The notes under the pieces: model-generated
What the model was told of the DNA's origin: nothing
The model's input: only the letters and a program-made list of their open reading frames with translations
Database searches by the model: none
Shown here: positions 45,663 to 54,583 of the stretch, piece after piece
Layout of the letters: the number at the start of each line of letters is the position of its first letter
Numbering within the stretch: position 1 is the stretch's first letter
Assembly: GCF_016595275.2 (NCBI RefSeq)
Contig: NZ_JAENIQ020000003.1
Span: forward strand, 372,001-436,000
Origin: Corynebacterium pygosceleis
GTDB lineage: Bacteria > Actinomycetota > Actinomycetes > Mycobacteriales > Mycobacteriaceae
DNA: 64,000 bases
Reading direction: 5' to 3'
Position numbers and translations under genes: made by a program

Positions 45663-46664
45663 CTACTTCACCGGCAGCGGGCTGGCCAGATAGTCCGCTC
45701 CGGTGAGTTCACCGTCGGTGGTGAAGGTCAGTACCCACACCGACGCCTTCTTCGCCTCCGGCTCGTGCAGCGGCAACCGGCCCTCGGCGGACAACCAGGC
45801 GATGACATCGGGGATCGTCAACCCCTGGGAGACCACCACCGGGGTACCGCCGTCGGCGATGATCCCCCGGTACTTCTTCTTCGATTCCTTCATCGCGGAG
45901 GTCCAGCCCTCGTCCCCGAGCAGCACATCGGATTCGATGCCCAGTCCCAGGCGTGCCGCGAGAGGTTCGGCGGTGGCGACGCACCGGTCGGGTTTCGCCG
46001 AATAGATGCGGTCGGGACGATACGGTGCGAGCAGATCCGTCAGTGCGGTCGCCTGGCGACGGCCCTTCTTGTCCAGTGGCCGGACGTCATCGTTGCCGGA
46101 CCAGGTGCGGCGGGCGAAGGCGTGTGCGTGCCGGACCAGGAGCAGTCGGGTGCCCACCGGAACCGCCAGTCGCTTCGCGGCCTTGTCCAGCACCTGCCGG
46201 TCGACGTCGTAACTGAGCAGACCACGCGCATCGGTGAACGGCAGCCAGCGGATCTCATCCACCTCGTCGTTGGCGGTGAATTCACCGCCGGTGACCTTCG
46301 CGGTGAAGTAGTACACGACCTTCGTGCGGTCCGTGACCGGGTACGTCACCCGGCCGAGGAGCTTGCCCAGGCGAACCTCGTGGCCGGTTTCCTCGAGGAT
46401 CTCACGTGCCGCCGTCTGTGGAAGTGACTCACCCGGATCGACCTTGCCCTTCGCCAGTGACCAGTCGTCGTAGCGGGGCCTGTGGATGAGCGCCACCTCG
46501 ACGGAGTCGGGTTCGGCGGGATCACCACGCCACAGGACGGCTCCCGCCGCGAGTGTGCAGCGGCGGAACTCGTCGGCGGGACGGGTGGGGATGGACTGGA
46601 AGCGCCCCGTGACGTTCAGCGCGTTGCTGCGGTCCTTGTCGGACTCGCTCGATCTTCTGGCCAT
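45663..46664 (-). CDS. mutT1: Nudix hydrolase fused to histidine phosphatase (MutT1-type)
   Basis: 333 aa. The N-terminal Nudix domain has the box GKVDPGESLPQ...REILEETG (about 72-94); the C-terminal histidine phosphatase domain starts LLLVRHAHA (about 175). This two-domain layout is that of mycobacterial MutT1, which hydrolyses 8-oxo-dGTP and diadenosine polyphosphates, and sanitises the nucleotide pool. AAGGAGAG precedes the ATG. It is convergent with leuD and divergent from gpsA. Confidence 0.9.
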   Translation of the reverse strand: MARRSSESDKDRSNALNVTGRFQSIPTRPADEFRRCTLAAGAVLWRGDPAEPDSVEVALIHRPRYDDWSLAKGKVDPGESLPQTAAREILEETGHEVRLGKLLGRVTYPVTDRTKVVYYFTAKVTGGEFTANDEVDEIRWLPFTDARGLLSYDVDRQVLDKAAKRLAVPVGTRLLLVRHAHAFARRTWSGNDDVRPLDKKGRRQATALTDLLAPYRPDRIYSAKPDRCVATAEPLAARLGLGIESDVLLGDEGWTSAMKESKKKYRGIIADGGTPVVVSQGLTIPDVIAWLSAEGRLPLHEPEAKKASVWVLTFTTDGELTGADYLASPLPVK

Positions 46665-46916
46665 CTGGCGCCCACTCTCCTTGGCTGGTTCGACGGGGTC
46701 TTGTCACCATCATTGTCCACCGTGGCGGGTGGGTGGGGTGAAACCGGGGGTGCGGAAACCGCGTCGGTTCCCGGCACGGGTGTGCCCGCGTCCACCGGTG
46801 GGGGTGGGAGGGGATCAGGTCACACACGTTAGAATCGGGGAAACGTCCCCGGAACAACTCCGGTGACCACCGGGTGGAGAGGGTCGCCTCACCGGACACC
46901 GACGACGAGGAGAACG

Positions 46917-47918
46917 ATGATGGTCAGAGTCGCAGTCATGGGGGCCGGTTCCTGGGGCACCACCCTCGCCAAGGTGTTCGCGGACGCGGGCAGTGCGGTC
47001 ACCCTGTGGGCCCGCCGCAGTGAGGTCGCCCGCACCATCCAGATCAGCCGGGAGAACACCGACTATCTTCCCGGTCTCGTGCTCCCGAGGGAGATCTGGG
47101 CGACTCCGGAACCGGCGAGGGCGATGCAGGACGCCGACATCGTGGTTCTCGCCGTGCCCAGCCAGACTCTCCGGGAGAACCTGTCCGAGTGGCGGGACCT
47201 GATCCCGGCGGACGCCACACTCCTGAGCCTGGCGAAGGGTATCGAGAAGGGGACGCACCTGCGGATGACGGAGGTGATCTCTGAGGTCGCCGGAGTTGAC
47301 CCGAGCCGCATCGCGGTCCTCTCCGGGCCCAACCTCGCCCGCGAGATCGCCCTCGAACAACCCGCGGCGACGGTCATCGCGTGCACCGATGAAGACCGGG
47401 CACAGGCCGTTCAGGCGGCGCTCGCGGCCCCGTACTTCCGGCCGTACACCAATGATGACGTCATCGGGTGCGAGATCGGCGGCGCCTGCAAGAACGTCAT
47501 CGCACTGGCCTGCGGCATGGCCACCGGCAAGGGGCTGGGGGAGAACTCGTTGGCGTCGTTGATGACCCGGGGGCTGGCGGAGATATCACGGCTCGGGGAG
47601 GCGCTCGGGGCCGACGCCCGGACCTTCGCGGGGCTCGCCGGGATCGGGGACCTCATCGCCACCTGCTCCTCACCGCTGTCCCGGAACCGGTCCTTCGGCA
47701 AGTGCCTCGGCAGGGGGGACTCCCTCGCCGACGCCGCCCGGGCGACCCACGGTCAGGTCGCTGAGGGGGTCATCTCCTCGCAGTCCGTCTGGCAGCTCGC
47801 ACAGGAACACGGCGTCGAGATGCCCATCACCCAGGCCGTCGTCGGGGTGTGTCACGGCGGGATGGACGTCGACACGATGATCCGGGCTCTGATGGGGCGC
47901 TCCACGAAAGCTGAATGA
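46917..47918 (+). CDS. gpsA: glycerol-3-phosphate dehydrogenase [NAD(P)+]
   Basis: 333 aa. Makes sn-glycerol 3-phosphate for phospholipids from dihydroxyacetone phosphate. [13 protein letters not shown] is the nucleotide-binding start; [22 protein letters not shown] (with catalytic Lys) and [10 protein letters not shown] are conserved. GAGGAG lies upstream; two consecutive ATGs (46917, 46920) are possible starts. It is followed 25 nt later by ddl, as in other corynebacteria. Confidence 0.96.
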   Translation: MMVRVAVMGAGSWGTTLAKVFADAGSAVTLWARRSEVARTIQISRENTDYLPGLVLPREIWATPEPARAMQDADIVVLAVPSQTLRENLSEWRDLIPADATLLSLAKGIEKGTHLRMTEVISEVAGVDPSRIAVLSGPNLAREIALEQPAATVIACTDEDRAQAVQAALAAPYFRPYTNDDVIGCEIGGACKNVIALACGMATGKGLGENSLASLMTRGLAEISRLGEALGADARTFAGLAGIGDLIATCSSPLSRNRSFGKCLGRGDSLADAARATHGQVAEGVISSQSVWQLAQEHGVEMPITQAVVGVCHGGMDVDTMIRALMGRSTKAE

Positions 47919-47943
47919 CACGTCGGGCGGTACGCTCGGTACG

Positions 47944-49098
47944 ATGACGGTCGTGACTTCACCCGTTGACCCCAGTACCGTCCCCGCCGTCCCCACCGTC
48001 CCCGCCCCCGGACACCGTCTCCGCGTCGCGGTCGTCTACGGTGGCCGCAGCTCCGAGCACTCCGTGTCCTGTGTGACCGCCGGGGCGATCATGTCCCACC
48101 TCGATCCGGGACGCTACGAGATCCTGCCCGTCGGGATCACCCGTGACGGTGTGTGGACCGTCGGGGAATCAGACCCGGGCCGGCTGACCATCTCGGGGCG
48201 CACGATGCCGGAGGTGACACCGCGCGAGCGTCTCCAGCTGTCGATCGACCCGGAACACCGGGGTCGGTTCCTCATCCTGGACGGGGAGCGCGCCGGACAG
48301 ATGCACGCCGAGGTCGATGTGATCCTCCCCGCGCTGCACGGGCGGTTCGGCGAGGACGGCACCATCCAGGGGATGTTCGAGCTGTCCGGTGTGCCCTACG
48401 TCGGTTGCGGTGTCCTGGCTTCCGCGTGCTGCATGGACAAGGAATACACGAAGAAACTGCTCGCCGCGTCAGGTCTCGCCGTCGCACCGGAGATCATCCT
48501 CCGGGAACACAGGGACCTCGACCCCGCCGAGCGGGACCGTCTCGGGCTGCCGGTGTTCGTGAAACCCGCACAGGGAGGGTCCTCGATCGGGGTGTCCCGG
48601 GTGACCGACTGGGCCGACTTCGCGGACGCCCTCGACACCGCCTTCTCCGAGGACGACAAGGTCATCGTCGAATCGCAGATCTCCGGTCCGGAGGTCGAGG
48701 TGGGGGTCCTCCAGTACCCGGACGGGACCCTGTTCGCCTCCGTTCCGGCGCAGCTCCAGGGAACGGATTCCGGCGACGAGGGGTTCTACGGTTTCGACAC
48801 GAAGTACCTCGACGACGCCGTCACCCCGCAGATCCCTGCGCCCCTCGACGAGGCGACGACGGAGGAGATACGCCGGATGGCGATCGAGGCGTTCCGCGCC
48901 GTCAACGCCGACGGTCTCGCCCGCGTGGATTTCTTCGCCACCGCCGACGGCCCCGTCATCAACGAGGTGAACACCCTGCCCGGATTCACGCCTATCTCCA
49001 TGTATCCGCAGGTACTGGCCGCGTCCGGGGTCGCCTACGGTGAACTGCTCGACATTCTCGTCGCCCGTGCACTGCGCGGAAGGACACCGCTCAGCTGA
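47944..49098 (+). CDS. ddl: D-alanine--D-alanine ligase
   Basis: 384 aa ATP-grasp ligase for the peptidoglycan D-Ala-D-Ala dipeptide. VVYGGRSSEHSVSC at the N-terminus, PALHGRFGEDGTIQG, VFVKPAQGGSSIGVS and NEVNTLPGFTPISMYP are family blocks. The first 20 residues are a Thr/Val/Pro-rich extension. TACGCT ends 7 nt before the ATG with no Shine-Dalgarno, so the ATG at 47944 suits a leaderless start independent of gpsA. Confidence 0.95.
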   Translation: MTVVTSPVDPSTVPAVPTVPAPGHRLRVAVVYGGRSSEHSVSCVTAGAIMSHLDPGRYEILPVGITRDGVWTVGESDPGRLTISGRTMPEVTPRERLQLSIDPEHRGRFLILDGERAGQMHAEVDVILPALHGRFGEDGTIQGMFELSGVPYVGCGVLASACCMDKEYTKKLLAASGLAVAPEIILREHRDLDPAERDRLGLPVFVKPAQGGSSIGVSRVTDWADFADALDTAFSEDDKVIVESQISGPEVEVGVLQYPDGTLFASVPAQLQGTDSGDEGFYGFDTKYLDDAVTPQIPAPLDEATTEEIRRMAIEAFRAVNADGLARVDFFATADGPVINEVNTLPGFTPISMYPQVLAASGVAYGELLDILVARALRGRTPLS

Positions 49099-50071
49099 CC
49101 CGTGCGGGTACGGTGACCGTCCACAGGGACCGCATCGCCGCACCCCGCCGGGTCTTCGCCTCGAACGCCTGCATCCCGAGGTGCAGCGTCCTGACACCAC
49201 GACCCGGTCCGGCGCACCACGCCAGCGGCTCCCACAGTGCGAGATGCGCGTGGAGAGGACCCGTCACGGAGTCCCGCGACGGATCACGGAGACCGACCAC
49301 GTCGACGGTGGCCTCGTCACCGACCCGCCGGAGCACACTGAAACCGGTGATCCGGCCACCCGGATCCGTCGCCGTGAACACCGTCGACGAATCCGCCAGG
49401 AAACGGTTCCGACGGTGCAGCAGATCGATCGCCCCGGCATCGGTGACGGAGCGTCCGTGGGCGCGTTCGACGGTGGCGAGGAGAGGCCCCAGCAGCTCCG
49501 GGGAGGGGCAGTCACCGGACGCGGCGGACGTCGCGGTGACCCGCACACGGCCCCGGCTGAAGGACGCGAGCTCCTCCCGGACGTCCGCCCTGCGCTCACG
49601 TGACTGGAGGGAGGTGGCGACGTGCGCCTCGACACCGCCCCCGGTGACCTCCACGGTGCAGTCCGCGCCGGCGAGCCGGAGACCCGAGGCACCCACGCCG
49701 AGCGCCCGGATCAACCGCCGGGAGTCGTCCCCGGTGAGGAACGGCCACGACCACCCGCCGCACGAGGACGGGAACATCTCCACCGCAGCGTCGATCAGCG
49801 CGGGCAACTGCTCCGGGGACGCACCGTCGTCGAGAAGCAACCGGGACACACGCCCCGCCCGCCCTCCGAGGACCAGTCCGGCCGGGTAGTGGGGTTCCGG
49901 TTCACCCGGGCAATGGTGCGCCACGAGGAACGCCCCGTTCCCGTCGGAGAGGTACCGTGGTTCGGACCGTGCGTCCGAATCGACGAACCGACACCAGTCT
50001 GCGCCGGAGCAGATGCCGGCGACGCGGTCGAAACCGGGGAGATCCGGAGTCCCGCCGTGGACGATGGTCAT
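49091..50071 (-). CDS. putative GNAT-fold acyltransferase, unknown substrate
   Basis: 326 aa. The C-terminal half contains a GNAT-like pattern (AIDLLHRRNRFLADS, GRITGFSVLRRVGDEATVDVVGL) and ends with a strand resembling FemAB/BioF2-type acyltransferases (LHLGMQAFEAKTRRGA). The N-terminal half (about 1-170) is less clear. Assignment is tentative. AGGAAGGACC lies before ATG 50071. It overlaps the ddl 3' end by 8 nt, tail to tail. Longer frames to 50518 are antisense to the DUF3515 gene's tail and are not used. Confidence 0.55.
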   Translation of the reverse strand: MTIVHGGTPDLPGFDRVAGICSGADWCRFVDSDARSEPRYLSDGNGAFLVAHHCPGEPEPHYPAGLVLGGRAGRVSRLLLDDGASPEQLPALIDAAVEMFPSSCGGWSWPFLTGDDSRRLIRALGVGASGLRLAGADCTVEVTGGGVEAHVATSLQSRERRADVREELASFSRGRVRVTATSAASGDCPSPELLGPLLATVERAHGRSVTDAGAIDLLHRRNRFLADSSTVFTATDPGGRITGFSVLRRVGDEATVDVVGLRDPSRDSVTGPLHAHLALWEPLAWCAGPGRGVRTLHLGMQAFEAKTRRGAAMRSLWTVTVPARVS

Positions 50072-50126
50072 GGTGGTCCTTCCTGGGACTGACTGGGTGA
50101 GGCACGGACAGCGGTGACGGCGTACC

Positions 50127-51098
50127 TCACCGGGCGCCCGGTTTCCCCGGGATGTTACGTGCGATCGCGTCACCGAGGGTGACGATCGCGGTGTTTCCCG
50201 CGGCCTGCGGCATCGACACCGCGACAGTGGACGTCCGACCGAGGGCGTACCAGGTGCCGGACGTCGTCCCGTTGGCGAGAGCGGTGTCATTGAACCAGGC
50301 GACGTCATTGACCTGCTGAACCTGCACACCAGGTTCATAGGAGGGGGCGTCCGCGACCCCGCACCGGAGAACCACGGGCTCCGCACCTTCGGCGGTCCAC
50401 GCCGCCGATCCGGCGGGGAGGCCGGCGGCACCGATCCGCTCCGCACTGACCCGGGTGTACCCCGCCGTGCCCCCGAGCGTCTCCGGAAGCGCGGGGAGCA
50501 ACCTGTCACAGCCCTCATCGGAATCCCCCGGCACCAGATCCGCGAGCGGTGCCGGGGCCGGGGTGTTCTCCGTGCGGTCCAGGGAACCGAGAGCCCCGGA
50601 GAGTTCCCCCACCGGGGAGTCGTCCCCGTCCACGGAGCGGTCGTCCGCGGTCACCGCGACCACGGGGAAGCGGTTCACCGCGAACCAGGTCCGCAGACTG
50701 GAACCCGTTGTCGCGTCGTCCACGCGGATCCAGGACGTACCGTCGACCTCCGTCACACCGGACAGCGTCGTGTACTGCAACGGGAGCGAGACCCCGCAAC
50801 GCAGGGTGATCCGGCTCAACGAATCCGAACGCCACGCCGCGGCCCCCTCCGGGGCCGGGTCGGCCAATTCCGCGCGGGGATGCCCGAGCAGCTCCCCCGG
50901 GAGAGCCCCGAGGAAACGCCCGCACTCCGGTGAACCGGCGTCCGGAGAATCGATCGTCGCCATGGAGACCGGCTGGAGCGCGGCTTTCCGGTAGACGATC
51001 TTCGCCCCGATCAGCGTCCCGATCACCAGTGTCACGGAGAGCCCGAGGGCGATGTACAACGGAACACGGTTAAATGGAGTGGACTGCTCGGTGGTCAT
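50127..51098 (-). CDS. DUF3515 family membrane-anchored protein with two repeats
   Basis: 323 aa. One membrane helix (about 16-36) and an exported part made of two related DUF3515-like halves: CGRFLGALPGELLG...GAAAWR...TLRCGVSLP and CDRLLPALPETLGG...GSAAWT...VLRCGVADA. Each has a conserved Cys pair that may form a disulfide. In actinobacteria this gene lies beside ddl and thiL; function unknown. TAGGAT (minus) ends 8 nt before ATG 51098 and no Shine-Dalgarno exists. Confidence 0.8.
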   Translation of the reverse strand: MTTEQSTPFNRVPLYIALGLSVTLVIGTLIGAKIVYRKAALQPVSMATIDSPDAGSPECGRFLGALPGELLGHPRAELADPAPEGAAAWRSDSLSRITLRCGVSLPLQYTTLSGVTEVDGTSWIRVDDATTGSSLRTWFAVNRFPVVAVTADDRSVDGDDSPVGELSGALGSLDRTENTPAPAPLADLVPGDSDEGCDRLLPALPETLGGTAGYTRVSAERIGAAGLPAGSAAWTAEGAEPVVLRCGVADAPSYEPGVQVQQVNDVAWFNDTALANGTTSGTWYALGRTSTVAVSMPQAAGNTAIVTLGDAIARNIPGKPGAR

Positions 51099-51159
51099 GG
51101 GACCCCATCCTAGCCACCGGGCGGCCCGCCCCCGCCCGCACCCACCCACCGGAAAAAGA

Positions 51160-52179
51160 GTGATCGACGCCGTGGCCACCGAATACCCCGACCGCTACAC
51201 AGGTCTGACCGTCGCCGAGATCGGGGAGCACGCCACGATCCGCGCGATCCTCGACGCAGCCCCCTCGCACCGCAACGGGGATGACGCGGCGGTACTCCCG
51301 ATGCCGAACCCCAACACCCGTACCGTCGTCACCACGGACATGCTCGTCGAAGGTCGGCATTTCCGCCTCGACTGGTCCCGCGCCGCGGAGATCGGACACA
51401 AGGCCGTGGTCCAGAACTTCGCCGACATCGAGGCCATGGGCGCCCGCCCCGTCGCCGTCGTCCTCGCCCTCTCCGCCCCGGGACACACCCCGGTCGACTT
51501 CATCACCGAACTGGCCCGGGGTATCGGAGAACGCGTCGCCGACTACAGCGCGGATCTCGCGGGAGGCGACCTCACCGGGGGCGAACACCTCGTGGTGAGC
51601 GTCAGCGCCATCGGCCACCTCGGCGGCAGCATGCCCGCCCTCACCCTCGACGGCGCCCGCCCCGGCCAGGCGGTCGTCGCCGCCGGACGCATCGGATACT
51701 CCGCAGCCGGGCTCGCCCTTCTCCGGAGATACGGCAGAGACGACGTCCCGGCCGAGTTCACGGAGCTGGTCCGGGCCCACCTCATCCCCGCCACCGCACC
51801 GGGCAGGGGAGTGATCGCCCGGGCGGCCGGTGCGTCATCGATGACCGACAACTCCGACGGCCTCATCACCGACCTGGAGACCCTCGCACGCCGCAGCGGC
51901 GTCGGCATCGACCTCGCCGGAGTCGCCATCGCCCCCGACGAGCTCCTCACCGCGGCCGGCAGGCACCTCGGAATCGACCCCTGGACCTGGGTCCTCACCG
52001 GGGGAGAGGACCACACGCTCATGGGAACCACCTCGAAGGACGCCCCCAGCGGATTCCGGGTGATCGGGGCGGTCCACCGCAACCGCCCCGGAACCGGACC
52101 GGCGGTCACCGTCGATTCCGAACCTCCCGCCCACAGCACGGGCTGGGACAGTTTCCCGCGCCGGGTGCCGTCACCCTAG
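51160..52179 (+). CDS. thiL: thiamine-monophosphate kinase
   Basis: 339 aa. Phosphorylates thiamine monophosphate to the diphosphate cofactor. The N-terminal part has GDDAAVL and [15 protein letters not shown] (Mg-ATP and substrate), [12 protein letters not shown] and [17 protein letters not shown] and [10 protein letters not shown] follow. The start is uncertain: GTG 51160 is used, GTG 51172 is the alternative; GGAAAAAG lies just upstream. It is followed 13 nt later by ung. Confidence 0.93.
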   Translation: MIDAVATEYPDRYTGLTVAEIGEHATIRAILDAAPSHRNGDDAAVLPMPNPNTRTVVTTDMLVEGRHFRLDWSRAAEIGHKAVVQNFADIEAMGARPVAVVLALSAPGHTPVDFITELARGIGERVADYSADLAGGDLTGGEHLVVSVSAIGHLGGSMPALTLDGARPGQAVVAAGRIGYSAAGLALLRRYGRDDVPAEFTELVRAHLIPATAPGRGVIARAAGASSMTDNSDGLITDLETLARRSGVGIDLAGVAIAPDELLTAAGRHLGIDPWTWVLTGGEDHTLMGTTSKDAPSGFRVIGAVHRNRPGTGPAVTVDSEPPAHSTGWDSFPRRVPSP

Positions 52180-52192
52180 ACTCGGAGGCGCC

Positions 52193-52897
52193 ATGAGTGA
52201 CACAGACAACCCCGTACAGATGTCCGCCGACCACACCGGGCCACTCCCCGTGGAGGAGGGCTGGCGCCGGGTCCTCGACCCGGTCACGCCCGCCATCCAC
52301 CGCATGGGTGACTTCCTCCGGGCCGAGAACGCCGCAGGTCGCGGCTATCTACCCGCCGGAACCGACGTGCTGAGGGCGTTCACCTACCCTTTCGACCGGG
52401 TGAAGGTGCTCATCGTCGGACAGGATCCGTATCCGACCCCGGGACACGCGATGGGGCTGTCCTTCTCCACCCAGCCGGGGGTTCGTCCCCTCCCGAAGTC
52501 CCTGGCCAACATCTTCCGTGAATACTCCGGTGACCTCGGACTCCCGGCGCCCGTCGACGGTGATCTCACCCCGTGGTCGGAGCAGGGGGTGGCCCTGTTC
52601 AACCGGGTGCTCACCGTGCGTCCCGGAGCCGCCGCCTCACACCGGGGTAAGGGATGGGAGGAGATCACCGAGGCCGCCATCACCGCCCTGGCGCAGCGGA
52701 ACCGCCCGCTGGTCGCGATACTGTGGGGCCGCGACGCGCAGAACACGCAGCGGTTCCTCGGTGACACGCCCTGCATCTGTTCGCCGCACCCCTCACCGCT
52801 CTCCGCCCACCGTGGTTTCTTCGGCTCCCGGCCGTTCAGTCGCGCCAACGAGATGCTCGAGGCACAGGGCGCGCAGCCCGTGGACTGGCGGCTGTAG
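52193..52897 (+). CDS. ung: uracil-DNA glycosylase
   Basis: 234 aa. Removes uracil from DNA. The water-activating loop is [29 protein letters not shown] is represented by [11 protein letters not shown], and the DNA-intercalating loop is [20 protein letters not shown] lies 6 nt before the ATG, with a TAGACT 10 nt upstream as a possible own promoter. Confidence 0.96.
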   Translation: MSDTDNPVQMSADHTGPLPVEEGWRRVLDPVTPAIHRMGDFLRAENAAGRGYLPAGTDVLRAFTYPFDRVKVLIVGQDPYPTPGHAMGLSFSTQPGVRPLPKSLANIFREYSGDLGLPAPVDGDLTPWSEQGVALFNRVLTVRPGAAASHRGKGWEEITEAAITALAQRNRPLVAILWGRDAQNTQRFLGDTPCICSPHPSPLSAHRGFFGSRPFSRANEMLEAQGAQPVDWRL

Positions 52898-52908
52898 ACT
52901 TGTCGACC

Positions 52909-54579
52909 ATGGCCTCTGACGTATCCCTCGACGGAACCGCCCTCCTCTCCTGGGCGGAACGGGCGGTGGACGCTCTCTCCACCCGGAGGGAGGAGATCAA
53001 CGGGCTGAACGTCTTCCCGGTCCCGGACGCGGACACCGGATCGAACATGACCTACACGATGGAGGCCGCGCTCGCGGAGGCCGCCAAACTGGATGACGGG
53101 GAGAAGAAGAGCGCGCACGCGGTCGCCGCAGCCCTCGCCGCCGGTTCCGTTCGTGGGGCCAGGGGAAACTCGGGAGTGGTCCTCAGCCAGGTCATCAGCG
53201 GCATGGCGCAGGCGGCCGCCAGCGGCAGTCTGGACGGCGGTTGCCTGAAGAACTCCCTGTCCATCGCCGTGCGGCTCGTCGACAGGGCCATCACCGAACC
53301 TGTCGAGGGAACGGTCGTGACCGTTCTGCGGGCGACCGCCGTGGCTGCGGGGCAGGCCGGTGACGGACTACGGGAGACCGCGGCCGCCGCCGTCGAAGCG
53401 GCCCGTACCGCGCTGATGAAGACCCCCTCCCAGCTCGAGGTGCTGAGATCCGCCGGCGTCGTCGACGCGGGAGGGGCCGGACTCGTCGTCCTGCTCCAGT
53501 CCCTGCTCGACGAGATCGAGGGAATCTCCAGGGAGGACGGTGTCGTCGATTCCTTCGGGGAACCGGGCGCACGTCCCGCCGCCAGCCTGGGGAGCACCGG
53601 CTGTGAGACCCGGCACGGGCGCACCAACCAGCTCGAGATCATGTGCTTCCTCCGGCTCACCGGAGACACGACCCTGGAGACCCTGCGCGACTCGCTGGCG
53701 GACGGGGGCGACAGTCTCGTGCTCGCCCCCGTCGACACCGACCCCGACGGGCCGGTCCGCGCCGTGACGGTCCACATCCACAGTGCCACCCCCGGGCCGG
53801 TGATCGAGGAACTGTTCCACGCCGGTGAGGTCACGGACCTCCGCCTGGAGGTCCTGCCCGGAAGTCCGCAGGTCGAGACACGTCACCGTGCGGTGATGGC
53901 CGTCGCCCCCGACGGTCCGCTCGCGGAACTCTACCGCCAGGCCGGCGCGATCGTCGTCACCCCGGTGCCCTCCGGGGACCGCCCCGACGACACCGACACC
54001 GTCTCCAAGATCCTCGCGGAACTCCGTACCCACGGCATCGGCGAGGTCATCCTCCTCCCGAACGGTCTGCTCAGCCGCAGGGAGATGGTCTCCGCCGAAC
54101 TCGCGGCCCACGCAGCCGAACGCACGATGACGATCCTTCCCACCGCCCGACTCGTCAGCGGAATCGCCGCACTCGCCGTCCACGACCCCGATCAGCCGGT
54201 CGCGGTGGACTCCTACGCCATGGCCGAAGCCGCCGGTTCCATGCGCACCGCCGTCCTCCAGCGCGCGGAGAAGGCGGCACTCACCCTCGCCGGTCCGTGT
54301 TCCAGGGGGGACGTCCTCGTCACCAGCGGAACCGGTGTCCTCCTCGTCGCCGATGACCTCCAGACGGCACTCGAACAGACCTGTACCCGGTTGCTCGGCA
54401 GGGGAGGCGAACTCGTCACCCTCCTGTTGACCGACGAGGCGGCCTCCGAGATCGATCTCGCCCGGTTCACCGACCATCTTCCCGGGGCCACCGGTTCCAT
54501 CGAGGGCGGTGCGGATGTCGAGGTGATGGTCTACCCGGCGGAAGGGCTCGCCCACCTCGCCGAGATCGGGGTGGAGTAG
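52909..54579 (+). CDS. DAK2 domain protein (FakA/YloV-like kinase)
   Basis: 556 aa. N-terminal DAK2 ATP-binding domain (about 1-205) with NVFPVPDADTGSNM and GARGNSGVVLSQ; the middle and C-terminal DegV-like/dak-phosphatase part follows (about 240-556). FakA of firmicutes phosphorylates fatty acids bound to FakB; no fakB lies nearby, so the substrate is uncertain. It is adjacent to recG as in many Gram-positive bacteria. TAGACT (52895-52900) ends 8 nt before ATG 52909, a probable leaderless start. Confidence 0.88.
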   Translation: MASDVSLDGTALLSWAERAVDALSTRREEINGLNVFPVPDADTGSNMTYTMEAALAEAAKLDDGEKKSAHAVAAALAAGSVRGARGNSGVVLSQVISGMAQAAASGSLDGGCLKNSLSIAVRLVDRAITEPVEGTVVTVLRATAVAAGQAGDGLRETAAAAVEAARTALMKTPSQLEVLRSAGVVDAGGAGLVVLLQSLLDEIEGISREDGVVDSFGEPGARPAASLGSTGCETRHGRTNQLEIMCFLRLTGDTTLETLRDSLADGGDSLVLAPVDTDPDGPVRAVTVHIHSATPGPVIEELFHAGEVTDLRLEVLPGSPQVETRHRAVMAVAPDGPLAELYRQAGAIVVTPVPSGDRPDDTDTVSKILAELRTHGIGEVILLPNGLLSRREMVSAELAAHAAERTMTILPTARLVSGIAALAVHDPDQPVAVDSYAMAEAAGSMRTAVLQRAEKAALTLAGPCSRGDVLVTSGTGVLLVADDLQTALEQTCTRLLGRGGELVTLLLTDEAASEIDLARFTDHLPGATGSIEGGADVEVMVYPAEGLAHLAEIGVE

Positions 54580-54583
54580 GGCG

